DNA of 64,000 bases, taken from assembly GCA_964394085.1 (NCBI GenBank), contig CAYMWF010000002.1, positions 1 through 64,000 of the forward strand, given 5' to 3'. Positions within the stretch are counted from its first letter, which is position 1; every line of letters starts with the position of its first letter. Below, one piece after another: positions 1-8,177 of the stretch. Made by a program: the position numbers and the translations under genes. The DNA is from CAYMWF01 sp964394085 [NCBI: uncultured Gemmatimonadota bacterium]. GTDB lineage: Bacteria > GCA-2686955 > CAYMWF01. The notes below the pieces were generated by a model. That model was not told the origin of the DNA and made no database searches. It was given only the letters and a program-made list of their open reading frames with translations.

Positions 1-2204
1 GCCACAGCCTCCTCCTCCACCGGAGCCTCTTCTTCCGTAACAGGCTCTTCCTCGACCGCTGCTTCTTCGGCTGCTTCACCGGCTTCTACTTCTGCTTCAG
101 CGATTTCCGCTTCGGCCTCAGCAGTTTCTTCCCGGACCTTCTGGTCTTTGGCGATTTCAGCTGCGGCGTTTTCAAGCTGGTCTCCGATGATGGATTTCAA
201 CGTCATCGATTCTTTGCGCATGTGCTTTTTGTTGAACTTCTCGAGCTCGATCTCTTCTTTGTGGGAAAGATATTCTTTCACACTGAGGATGATCCGTCTT
301 TCCTTGTTGTTGAGTTCTATCACTCTCAACGGAATCTTGTCGCCGACGGCGAAATGTTCTTCTATCTTCTGGATGTTGTCGTAACCGAGCTGGGAGATCG
401 GAACGAATCCTTCTGCCCCCTCGGCCAGTTCAACGTATACGCCTCTTTCAGCTATCTTGCTGATTTCAGCTTCAAGCTCCATCCCAACTGCATGGGTTAT
501 AGCTACTCCCGGCCACGGATCTTCGGTCAACTGCTTGAGGCCCAGGGATATCCGGCGTCGAACCCGGTCAATATGAAGGATCATGACTTCGACTTCCTGA
601 CCCTTTTTGAGCACTTCCGAAGGATTTCTGATCTTCCTCACCCAGTCCATATCTGAAATATGCACGAGCCCGTCGATACCCTCTTCAAGTTCAATGAAAG
701 CCCCGAAGGAGGTCAGGTTGCGAACCGAACCCTTGATGACTGTCCCGATCGGATAACGATCATGAAGGTCGCTCCATGGATCGGGTGTAACCTGTTTCAG
801 CCCCAGTGATATCTTCTCCTGGTCGCGGTTCACGTTCAACACGATCGCTTCGACCGAATCTCCCACCGTCAGAACATGCGAAGGATGCTTGACATTTTTA
901 GTCCAGGACATTTCAGAGATATGAACCAGACCTTCGACTCCCTTTTCGAGTTCCACAAAGGCGCCGTAATCAGTAATGCTTACTACAACACCATTGATCC
1001 TGCTGCCGACAGGATACTTCTGATCCACATCTTCCCACGGATAAGGAGAAAGCTGCTTCAATCCCAGTGATATCCGCTGTCTCTCCATGTTGAAATCGAG
1101 AACTTTAACCTGAATCGTTTCGCCGATGGACAGAACTTCGTGCGGGTTTTTAATGCGTCCCCAGGACATGTCCGTAATATGCAGAAGCCCGTCTATCCCG
1201 CCCAGGTCGATAAAAGCTCCAAAATCTGTTATGTTTTTAACGACACCTTCGCGAATCTGGTTTTTCTCGAGAGAGTCCAGAACCCTTTCCCGGAGGTGTT
1301 TGCGCTGCTGTTCCAGAACCATCCGCCGCGAAACGACGATATTACGCCGCCGCTTGTTCAGCTTGATGATCATGAATTCATAGGTTTCACCGATGAGATC
1401 GTCAACTCTCGGAACGGGTCTCAAGGCAACCTGGGAGCCCGGCAGAAACGCTTCGACACCGTAAAGATCCACCAGGACCCCACCCTTGATTTTTCTCTTG
1501 AGCGTTCCTTCGACGACACTCTCATTATCATATGCGTCTTTTATCCTGTCCCAGACGCGCAGAAAATCGGCACGTTGTTTGGAAAGTACGATCATGCCGC
1601 TGAGATCTTCGACATTTTCGATGAATACTTCTATCTCATCGCCTTCCTTCACTTCTTCGCCCTTGAATTCAATCCTCTGTACCACACCCTCGGATTTCAG
1701 ACCGACATCCACAAGGACTTCGTTCGGGTAGATCTTCAGCACCCGGCCGGTTACGATAGAGCCTTCTTTCATACCCTTTAGAGTCGGCTCGTACATCGTC
1801 ATCATTTCTTCGTATTCTTCAGGTGTATAGCCCGTTTCTTCCAACAAATCCGCAGATGCCTGTTCGGTTGCCAGTTTCTTCTCGAGCTGAACCACTGAAT
1901 GCCTGTCATTTTCATCAGATGGACCTACCACAACTCCGACGTCGGTCCGCGGGCTTTCGGCTACAACTTCATCCAGACTCTGATCAGTCTCTTTCTCAGT
2001 TGTTTCCTCTTCTGCCGTCTCTTCTTCTTTATTCTCTTCGGATTCGGTTTCCGCTTGTGCACTTTCGGTTTCGACAGGATCTTCCACCTGGGTCTGGACC
2101 TCGGCCGATTCAGCCTTCTCATTATCATCCAGGTTATCCTTTGGAACCTCTTTTTCGACCGCTTCTTCCGTCTTGGCGGTGTTGGTTTCTTTTTCTTCTG
2201 ACAT
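1..2204 (-). CDS. rpsA: 30S ribosomal protein S1, C-terminus cut by window edge
   Basis: This is ribosomal protein S1, which binds mRNA on the small ribosomal subunit. The frame is still open at base 1, so the end of the protein is missing; about 734 codons are visible from the ATG at 2204. Translation shows an acidic low-complexity leader of about 145 residues, then six S1 repeats. Repeats 3 to 5 carry the classical core (DFGAFIDL, DYGAFVEL, SFGAFIEL) followed by HITDMSW, HISEMSW and HISDMDW. After repeat 6 comes a basic linker and a Glu/Ala-rich tail that runs off the window. E. coli S1 has 557 residues, so this one is long at both ends. It lies just downstream of cmk, its usual partner. 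Long plus-strand frames over it are shadows. Confidence 0.96.
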   Translation of the reverse strand, partial: MSEEKETNTAKTEEAVEKEVPKDNLDDNEKAESAEVQTQVEDPVETESAQAETESEENKEEETAEEETTEKETDQSLDEVVAESPRTDVGVVVGPSDENDRHSVVQLEKKLATEQASADLLEETGYTPEEYEEMMTMYEPTLKGMKEGSIVTGRVLKIYPNEVLVDVGLKSEGVVQRIEFKGEEVKEGDEIEVFIENVEDLSGMIVLSKQRADFLRVWDRIKDAYDNESVVEGTLKRKIKGGVLVDLYGVEAFLPGSQVALRPVPRVDDLIGETYEFMIIKLNKRRRNIVVSRRMVLEQQRKHLRERVLDSLEKNQIREGVVKNITDFGAFIDLGGIDGLLHITDMSWGRIKNPHEVLSIGETIQVKVLDFNMERQRISLGLKQLSPYPWEDVDQKYPVGSRINGVVVSITDYGAFVELEKGVEGLVHISEMSWTKNVKHPSHVLTVGDSVEAIVLNVNRDQEKISLGLKQVTPDPWSDLHDRYPIGTVIKGSVRNLTSFGAFIELEEGIDGLVHISDMDWVRKIRNPSEVLKKGQEVEVMILHIDRVRRRISLGLKQLTEDPWPGVAITHAVGMELEAEISKIAERGVYVELAEGAEGFVPISQLGYDNIQKIEEHFAVGDKIPLRVIELNNKERRIILSVKEYLSHKEEIELEKFNKKHMRKESMTLKSIIGDQLENAAAEIAKDQKVREETAEAEAEIAEAEVEAGEAAEEAAVEEEPVTEEEAPVEEEAV

Positions 2205-2261
2205 CTTGAACTCCGGATCTGTTTTGGTTGTTTTCACAACGGTTAAGGTTGACGATTTACC

Positions 2262-2314
2262 ACGGAGGTTTTCAGACTCCGTTTATTTAAAATCAGAAAC
2301 CGACGCTCTGATTT
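2262..2314 (-). promoter_or_regulatory. two hairpins in the rpsA leader
   Basis: The 135-base gap between cmk and rpsA holds two inverted repeats. One has 8-base arms at 2290-2297 and 2307-2314 (AAATCAGA with TCTGATTT). The other has 6-base arms at 2262-2267 and 2277-2282 (ACGGAG with CTCCGT). On the minus strand they lie about 60 to 110 bases upstream of the rpsA ATG. They could be a weak terminator behind cmk or a leader structure for S1 autoregulation, which is known in other bacteria; neither role is shown by the sequence. Confidence 0.35.
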
Positions 2315-2339
2315 ACATCCTGGTTGTTTCCGATTTTAT

Positions 2340-3050
2340 TTATCCCTGCGGGTTGATTTCGTCAGGTTTCAACCTGACTTTATCTACTTCATCTACGACC
2401 CGCTGGACTTGTTCACTTATGGTTAATCCTGTCGTATCGATTAGTACCGCATCCTCGGCTTTCTTGAGGGGAGCTATTTCTCTGGAACTGTCTAAATGGT
2501 CGCGACGGTCAAGGTCGTGTCCTACTTCGGTGGTGTTCAAATCGATACCTTTACCGGCAAGCTCTTTAGCCCGCCGGACCGCCCTGGTGCGCAGGTCGGC
2601 GATCATATAAATCTTGAGTGATGCATCAGGGAACACAACCGTCCCGATATCCCGTCCTTCCAGAACGGAGTCTCCAGAACAGGCCAGGTTCCGCTGAAGC
2701 CTCACCATCTTCTCACGAACCGCGCTCGCGGCTGACACCCACGATACAGCTTTACTTACTGCAGGCTCGCGTATTGTTTCCGATACTTCAGACCCGTCCA
2801 GGAATACGGAGATACGTCCATCCCGCCAGTCTATTTCAAGGTTCAGATCATCGAGGATCGAAAGGAGCCCTTTTTGATCTCCTTCATTGATAGACTCTCG
2901 AATCGCCTTGAGCGCAACCGCACGGTACATGGCTCCGGTATCGATATAATTCATACCCAGCCGTGTCGCGACAAGTTTAGCGGTTGTGCTTTTTCCTGCA
3001 CCCGCCTCACCGTCGATGGCGAGCACAAAATGAGCCTTTCGGCAGGTCAC
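2340..3050 (-). CDS. cmk: cytidylate kinase
   Basis: Cytidylate kinase transfers phosphate from ATP to CMP or dCMP in pyrimidine nucleotide recycling in the cytoplasm. The N-terminus has the P-loop GEAGAGKST, then the Cmk signature DTGAMYRAVA, and later GRDIGTVVFPDA and the lid region rich in Arg. About 236 residues is normal for the family. The longest frame opens at a TTG at 3068 without a ribosome binding site; a GTG at 3050 has GAGGA eight bases upstream and is preferred. It sits between rluB and rpsA, the order seen in many bacteria. Confidence 0.93.
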   Translation of the reverse strand: MTCRKAHFVLAIDGEAGAGKSTTAKLVATRLGMNYIDTGAMYRAVALKAIRESINEGDQKGLLSILDDLNLEIDWRDGRISVFLDGSEVSETIREPAVSKAVSWVSAASAVREKMVRLQRNLACSGDSVLEGRDIGTVVFPDASLKIYMIADLRTRAVRRAKELAGKGIDLNTTEVGHDLDRRDHLDSSREIAPLKKAEDAVLIDTTGLTISEQVQRVVDEVDKVRLKPDEINPQG

Positions 3051-3164
3051 TGCACGGGTCCTCGACAAAAAGCGAACTAATACACCACAACGGGCGTTAA
3101 ATCAACTGTTTTCTTACTCTATCCACTCGCTCCACGATCAGTATCGAGGGCGCAGGAGATATTC

Positions 3165-3902
3165 TCAATTTTCCAGCTTTACAGAGTGTCGAAGACTGGT
3201 TACTTCTTCTCTTTTAAGCTTTTTCAAAGTTCCCTGTTTCAACCGGCCCAGGCGGAGTGGACCGAATCCTGTCCGTTCGAGATTTTTAACCGGATGACCG
3301 ACTTCAGCCATCATTCGGCGGACGATTCTGTTTCTCCCCTCTTTAAGCACTAATTCGAGAGTCGATTCTTTTTTCGAGGCACGGAAAACCGCCACGCGTT
3401 CCGCAACAGCGGGACCATCTGCAAGGCGAACCCCCTTCAATAGATCCGAAACCGTCTCCCGGGCAATCTTTCCGGAAACAACGACCCGGTAAATCCGATC
3501 TACGCGGAATGACGGATGCATGAGTCTGTGCGCAAGCAGGCCGTCATTGGTAAACAGCAGAAGCCCCGTAGTTTCGAAGTCGAGGCGACCAACCGGAAAA
3601 ACACGCACATCCATGCCGGACAGAAATTCGGCAACGGTCGGGCGCCCGTCGGGGTCATCCATCGTCACCAGAACCCCCGGCGGTTTGTTGAAAAGCAGGT
3701 AAACCGCTTTCCCGGGCTTGAATGCCGGATTCCCATCCACAAGGATTTCCGCCGTTTGCGGGTCAAAACGAACACCGGGATCCCTGACGGTATTACCGTT
3801 CAATACAACATGACCGCTTTTAACCAGGGATTCGCAATGTCTTCTGGAACCGAATCCGCACATAGCGAGAAACCGGCTTAACCGGATTGAATCATCATTC
3901 AT
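3165..3902 (-). CDS. rluB: 23S rRNA pseudouridine synthase, RluB/RsuA family
   Basis: This enzyme converts a specific uridine of rRNA to pseudouridine. The N-terminus is an S4 RNA-binding domain (SRFLAMCGFGSRRHCE), followed by the catalytic domain with the family motif GRLDFETTGLLL, which contains the catalytic Asp. The C-terminal part has the EGRNRIVRRM signature. The length of about 245 residues fits RluB. The ATG at 3902 overlaps the scpB stop by eight bases, implying translational coupling; longer forms starting at 3941 or 3920 would overlap scpB more. The order scpA-scpB-rluB-cmk-rpsA favours rluB over the paralogues rluE, rluF and rsuA. Confidence 0.92.
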   Translation of the reverse strand: MNDDSIRLSRFLAMCGFGSRRHCESLVKSGHVVLNGNTVRDPGVRFDPQTAEILVDGNPAFKPGKAVYLLFNKPPGVLVTMDDPDGRPTVAEFLSGMDVRVFPVGRLDFETTGLLLFTNDGLLAHRLMHPSFRVDRIYRVVVSGKIARETVSDLLKGVRLADGPAVAERVAVFRASKKESTLELVLKEGRNRIVRRMMAEVGHPVKNLERTGFGPLRLGRLKQGTLKKLKREEVTSLRHSVKLEN

Positions 3903-4506
3903 CGGTACCGATTTGTCCATCCCACTCTTCACTCTCGACATCTCCCGGCACCTCGAGTTTCACCGGCTCATGATCCGCAGCACCCAGCTCCCCGGGCTTG
4001 GGCAGACTCTCGATAGATTCGAGCCCGAGATATTGAAGGAATTTATTTGTCGTTTTATATAAAAGTGGTCTTCCGATCCGATCCGCTCTGCCTGTTACCT
4101 TGATTAGCTCCCGGTCAAAGAGGGTACGAAGTACCCCCAGAGAATCAACTCCCCTGATCGCTTCGATCTCGGCCCTGGTAACAGGCTGTTTAAAAGCAAT
4201 GATCGCCAATGCTTCCATGGCCTGCCTGGATAACCGTGTTTTTTTTCTGCTTGTGAAAAGCCTGCCGATGACAGGCGCCATCGAGGGGATGGTCGCGAAT
4301 TTCCAGCCGCCGCCTACGCTGACAATCCGGAAAATCCTGTTATTCGCAGAATAATGTTCATTTAGCAGATCGATTGCGTCGAGAATCAGATCCTCTTCAC
4401 CTCCCGCCATTTCAACTAAACGAAGAAGCTTCTCCGATGTAAGAGGTTCATCCGTCGCAAAAAGCAAAGCTTCAACCTCATGCATCACATCATCAATCTG
4501 CGCCAA
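3895..4506 (-). CDS. scpB: segregation and condensation protein B
   Basis: ScpB is the winged-helix kleisin-associated subunit of the SMC-ScpAB condensin that compacts and segregates the chromosome. The sequence shows the typical start region EALLFATDEPLT, the motif RQAMEALAIIAFKQPVTRAEIEAIRGV in the middle, and the GRPLLYKTTNKFLQYLGL segment of the second winged helix. The 203 residues are normal, with a charged C-terminal tail. It starts at a TTG at 4506 that has GGGAG about seven bases upstream and overlaps the end of scpA by 14 bases; the next in-frame ATG at 4485 lacks a binding site. Confidence 0.94.
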   Translation of the reverse strand: MAQIDDVMHEVEALLFATDEPLTSEKLLRLVEMAGGEEDLILDAIDLLNEHYSANNRIFRIVSVGGGWKFATIPSMAPVIGRLFTSRKKTRLSRQAMEALAIIAFKQPVTRAEIEAIRGVDSLGVLRTLFDRELIKVTGRADRIGRPLLYKTTNKFLQYLGLESIESLPKPGELGAADHEPVKLEVPGDVESEEWDGQIGTDE

Positions 4507-5242
4507 CTTCCGCTCCCTGCAGTAGATTCATCATCTTCTTCTTTCTAAAAATGAAAATATCTCCTTCAGTGCTCTGCTGTCTGAATGACACTTCTCCCAG
4601 ACGTCCAAGCTCGAGGAGTGCGAGGAAACATGCCACGATCTCGATTTTCGGATAACTCATCTCAAAGAACAGGGAAAACCGGATCCTGTTTTTTGTCCGG
4701 AGCAGTTTCCTGATCAACTCCATTTTCTGCCTGGTCGTCACTCGTAATACGGGAATCTGCATTATGGGAAGATTCTCGTACCGGTCCATCAGCCTTTCGA
4801 ATACTTCGAGAATCACAGCCGAGTTCAGGTCGAGATTTTTTTCTTCCTCCGGAAAATCCGCAGCAGTGGCCAGGGCTCCCCCATACGCAATCAGACGCCT
4901 TTTCTCTTCGAGCTCCTGCATCGTGCGGGCGATTCTGCTGTATTTTTCGTATTCGATAAGATTGTAAACGAGCTGGTTCCTGGGATCTTCACCTGCTCCA
5001 TCTTCGTCGCCTTCAGATGCCGGAAGAAGCATCCGGGACTTGATCTTCATGAGCGTAGCAGCCATCTCGATGAAATCCGCGGATACTTCGAGGGAAATAC
5101 GCTCCATAAATTCAATGTATTCGAGGAACTGGCGCGTCAGCGTCGCCATGGGAATATCATAGATATCGATTTCATTCCGGCGGATTAAGAATAGCAGCAG
5201 CTCCATCGGTCCTTCGAAAAGCTGGAGCTTCACTCTGTACAT
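4493..5242 (-). CDS. scpA: segregation and condensation protein A
   Basis: ScpA is the kleisin subunit that bridges SMC heads in bacterial condensin. The N-terminus has the family hallmark LQLFEGPMELLLFLIRRNEIDIYDIPMA and the ADFIEMAATLMKIKSRMLLP stretch that binds the SMC neck. The C-terminal winged helix contains the pattern VACFLALLELGRLGEV. The length of 249 residues is usual. It overlaps scpB downstream and follows trpS by 16 bases, so trpS-scpA-scpB-rluB read as one transcription unit. Confidence 0.94.
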   Translation of the reverse strand: MYRVKLQLFEGPMELLLFLIRRNEIDIYDIPMATLTRQFLEYIEFMERISLEVSADFIEMAATLMKIKSRMLLPASEGDEDGAGEDPRNQLVYNLIEYEKYSRIARTMQELEEKRRLIAYGGALATAADFPEEEKNLDLNSAVILEVFERLMDRYENLPIMQIPVLRVTTRQKMELIRKLLRTKNRIRFSLFFEMSYPKIEIVACFLALLELGRLGEVSFRQQSTEGDIFIFRKKKMMNLLQGAEVGAD

Positions 5243-5258
5243 CGTCGCGGTACTCCTG

Positions 5259-6284
5259 CTATTCTCCCGAGCGGGGCGAAAACCTGTTACCGAGTTTCAT
5301 GGTGTCACGCACGATTTCCATCGTTTTCGACGCCTCGCGACTCGCTCTTTCACTTCCGTCTGCGAGAATCTCCTCCACCTTTCCAGGATTATTTTCAAAA
5401 TATTCGCGTTTCGTGCGAATCGGCTCAAGAATCCGCCATACACATTCAGCGAGCTTCTTCTTACAGGCGACGCATCCCCAGCTGCTGCTGCCTGTGGCGC
5501 AAGGTTCGAAAATTTCTTCGTGATCGGGATTATAAACCTGCTGCCACATGTAGACGGGACAGTGTTCCGGATGACCTTTATCCGTTTTTCTAATTTTTTC
5601 AGGGTCGGTGAACATCCCGGAAACCTTTTCGCGGAGGGTCTCTTCGGTTTCGGACATCTGTATCTGGTTTCCGTACGATTTACTCATCTTTCGCCCATCT
5701 GTGCCGGGCAGAACCGGAACTTCAGTCAAGACAGGCTCCGGTTCCGGAAATATCTTGCCATACAGATGATTGAAACGACGGCTAATTTCCCGCGAGAGTT
5801 CCAGGTGGGGAAGCTGATCCTTGCCAACAGGGACGTAATTGGCGCGATATATCAGTATATCAGCGGCCTGGAGCACCGGATATCCCAGGAATCCGTGGGT
5901 CATAATCTCCTTCGTATCGAGCTGTTCGATTTTCTCTTTGTACGTTGGATTCCTCTCGAGCCATCCGAGAGGTGTGAACATGCCGAATAAGAGATACAGC
6001 TCGGCATGCTCCTTCACGGAGGACTGAACGAATATGGCGCATTTTTCCGGGTCGAGACCTGCGGCCAGGTAATCGCACGCGGTCTCTAAAACATTTTCAG
6101 TGACCTGGGCGGGATCTTTGAAACCGACGGTCAGCGCGTGCCAATCGACAATAACCGAAAACATCTCGTAATCATCCTGGAGTCTTACCCAGTTTCGCAG
6201 TGCCCCTTCGTAGTTGCCGAGATGCAGCTTTCCACCGGCTGTCGGCTGCATTCCACTCAAAATGCGGCTTTTCTTCATGTCCAC
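5259..6284 (-). CDS. trpS: tryptophanyl-tRNA synthetase
   Basis: TrpS charges tRNA(Trp) with tryptophan using ATP. It is a class I synthetase: the HIGH-like motif is HLGN near residue 22, the KMSKS loop is GRKMSKSYGN near residue 196, and the fold is of the length expected (341 residues). Near the C-terminus lies a CVACKKKLAEC cluster seen in many bacterial TrpS. The start is a GTG at 6284 with AAGGA eight bases upstream; the ATG two codons later is an alternative. It lies between a site-2 protease gene and scpA, a common bacterial arrangement. Confidence 0.95.
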   Translation of the reverse strand: MDMKKSRILSGMQPTAGGKLHLGNYEGALRNWVRLQDDYEMFSVIVDWHALTVGFKDPAQVTENVLETACDYLAAGLDPEKCAIFVQSSVKEHAELYLLFGMFTPLGWLERNPTYKEKIEQLDTKEIMTHGFLGYPVLQAADILIYRANYVPVGKDQLPHLELSREISRRFNHLYGKIFPEPEPVLTEVPVLPGTDGRKMSKSYGNQIQMSETEETLREKVSGMFTDPEKIRKTDKGHPEHCPVYMWQQVYNPDHEEIFEPCATGSSSWGCVACKKKLAECVWRILEPIRTKREYFENNPGKVEEILADGSERASREASKTMEIVRDTMKLGNRFSPRSGE

Positions 6285-6335
6285 GAAATCATCCTTTCAT
6301 ACGATATTAGTCAACCATGCTGTATTTAAACGGGA

Positions 6336-6989
6336 TCAGGCGATGCCGAAGAGTCGCCACAGAATTCCCAGCAGGATTTTAAACGGAATAAACCAGATTT
6401 CGAGAAATCCGACCCATAAAAGCAGAACGAGCAGCAGAAAACCGAACCTGTTCAGGCTCATGTAAGTGTTATAGTACTGCCTCGGCAGAAAATATGCGAG
6501 AATCTTGGACCCGTCAAGAGGAGGGATAGGCAGCAGATTGAAGGCCATCAGGAAGAAATTAACAAGAATTCCCAAATTGATGGTCTTTGCCACAACACCT
6601 ATGGTGGGAGAACTGACCCCGCCGGTTACGCTGTAAAGCACTTTGTACAGCACGAGACATATTATTATGAGAAGGAAATTGGATGCCGGACCGGCTAGAG
6701 CCGTCAACATAATTCCCTTCCGCATGGTTATATCCCGTCTGAACCGGAGCGGGTTGATCGGTACGGGTTTCGCCCCGCCGAAAATCATGTGCCCGCCGGA
6801 TGAAAAATAAACAAGCAGCGGGAGAAGTATCGTCATTATCGGATCGATATGCGGAATCGGGTTGAAAGTGATTCGCCCCATATTCCGGGCGGTGGGATCA
6901 CCCAGGCGATAGGCGATATAGCCGTGTGCGCACTCATGGAAAATCACCGAAAAAAAAAGAACCGGCAATGCGAGAAACAAGTCGTTCAT
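6336..6989 (-). CDS. site-2 protease family membrane metalloprotease (M50)
   Basis: This is a small intramembrane zinc protease of the M50 (site-2 protease) family. The zinc motif HECAH lies in the first membrane segment, and the third ligand region is NLLPIPPLDG near residue 156, a variant of the family NPxDG. Five to six hydrophobic segments fill the 217 residues, typical of the short SpoIVFB/rseP-like proteins that commonly sit beside trpS, scpA and xerD. The ATG at 6989 is chosen because AGGA stands about ten bases upstream; the ORF could open at 7025. Its substrate cannot be told from sequence. Confidence 0.9.
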   Translation of the reverse strand: MNDLFLALPVLFFSVIFHECAHGYIAYRLGDPTARNMGRITFNPIPHIDPIMTILLPLLVYFSSGGHMIFGGAKPVPINPLRFRRDITMRKGIMLTALAGPASNFLLIIICLVLYKVLYSVTGGVSSPTIGVVAKTINLGILVNFFLMAFNLLPIPPLDGSKILAYFLPRQYYNTYMSLNRFGFLLLVLLLWVGFLEIWFIPFKILLGILWRLFGIA

Positions 6990-7070
6990 GCATGTTTTCC
7001 TAGCACAATCCAGATGAGCTGTCAACCGGTGAGAACTTTTCAGCCGATTTTCGGCTCGATCCGGAACGGA

Positions 7071-7952
7071 TCAGGCCCGTGGATGGAATGTACGATGGAC
7101 TTCAGTCAGGTATCGTCTGTCAAGATGAGTATAAATCTGTGTAGTTGATATATCTGAATGCCCTAGGAGCTCCTGGACAATTCTCAGATCGGCTCCCCCT
7201 TCCAACATGTGGGTGGCAAAACAGTGCCGAAGGGTGTGAGGAGAAACAGGTGCAGCGATTCCTGCTTCGAGCACCCGCTTTCTGAGAATTTTCCAGAAAC
7301 CCATCCTGCTGAGCCGTTTTCCCCTGCTGTTCAAAAACAGCTCCGAACCTCCACCGTTACCCAGGAGAACCGGCCGGCTTCTCTTCAGATATTCTGCTAC
7401 GGATTTTTCAGCGTGTGCCCCGAAGGGGATGATTCTCTCCTTCCTTCCCTTTCCGGCAACCAGGACAATTCGTTCATCGAGACGCACCTGGAGAGGAGTC
7501 ATGCCGAGAAGTTCGCTGATGCGTAGTCCCGCGCCGTACATGAGCTCCAGCATGGCTCGATCCCGGAGGTTCAGAGGATGGGAATCCTTTATCGATGTTA
7601 GGAGAATCTCAACTTCCTCCTGACTGAGAATATCCGGCAGATTTCTTCCCACCCTGGGACCTGTCAAATCTTCAGCAGGATTCTTCTCGATAAATCCCTC
7701 TCTAACGAGAAACCTGTAATAATTCCGGATGCTCGAGATGTGCCTGCGGATCGTCGATGGAGAATATGACTCCGAGGAAAAGCGTTTGAGATAAGCAAGC
7801 AGATCATCAAACGATAACTCTTCGATCCGTCCTTCTGCAGAGTTGCTCAACCTCGACAGATCGAGCATATACGACTGTATGGTGTCTTTACTTAAACGAC
7901 GTTCGATGGCGAGATAATGATGGTATGCATCTATCGGTTCGATCTTCTTCAT
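7071..7952 (-). CDS. xerD: tyrosine recombinase XerD (or XerC)
   Basis: XerC/XerD recombinases resolve chromosome dimers at dif. The N-terminal SAM-like domain (residues 1-90) is followed by the catalytic domain with the Arg in YGAGLRISELLG, HTLRHCFATHML (His-x-x-Arg), LLGHSDISTTQIYTH (His) and the Tyr nucleophile in IYTHLDRRY. The 293 residues match XerD. The position next to scpAB and housekeeping genes, with no phage or integron genes nearby, argues for a chromosomal Xer rather than a mobile integrase. XerC cannot be excluded because no second copy is in the window. Confidence 0.9.
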   Translation of the reverse strand: MKKIEPIDAYHHYLAIERRLSKDTIQSYMLDLSRLSNSAEGRIEELSFDDLLAYLKRFSSESYSPSTIRRHISSIRNYYRFLVREGFIEKNPAEDLTGPRVGRNLPDILSQEEVEILLTSIKDSHPLNLRDRAMLELMYGAGLRISELLGMTPLQVRLDERIVLVAGKGRKERIIPFGAHAEKSVAEYLKRSRPVLLGNGGGSELFLNSRGKRLSRMGFWKILRKRVLEAGIAAPVSPHTLRHCFATHMLEGGADLRIVQELLGHSDISTTQIYTHLDRRYLTEVHRTFHPRA

Positions 7953-8101
7953 CGCTCTGATTGCGGGTTTTCCCGCCTGAACTGTCGGACGGATTTCGCG
8001 GCTGCATCTCAGGACGATTGGGTCCGTTACGTGTCACAATAACTCGCGAAGTCTGTATTGGCAATCATCTTGATGCATATCGACCGAACCGCGGATTCAA
8101 T

Positions 8102-8148
8102 AAAAAAGAAAACCGCTTCTTCCGGGACGGCACCTGAATGAAGCGGTT
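8102..8148 (-). terminator. rho-independent terminator behind the PrcB gene
   Basis: Nine-base arms AACCGCTTC at 8111-8119 and GAAGCGGTT at 8140-8148 form a hairpin. On the minus strand it is followed by a T-rich run (the A-rich bases 8102-8110). It stands about 30 bases past the stop of the minus-strand gene at 8178. The remaining intergenic DNA down to xerD shows nothing further. Confidence 0.8.
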
Positions 8149-8177
8149 ATCGATAATCTCGGGACGGTCGATAACGT

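Noticed and set aside
222-1781. Long plus-strand open frames (144 and 213 codons) opposite rpsA
   Set aside because: The minus strand encodes six intact S1 repeats here; the plus frames overlap it entirely, have no binding site and show no family pattern.
7071-7952. Tyrosine recombinase as a sign of an integrated mobile element
   Set aside because: It matches XerD in length and motifs, sits in a housekeeping block and has no att-like repeats, phage or cassette genes around it.
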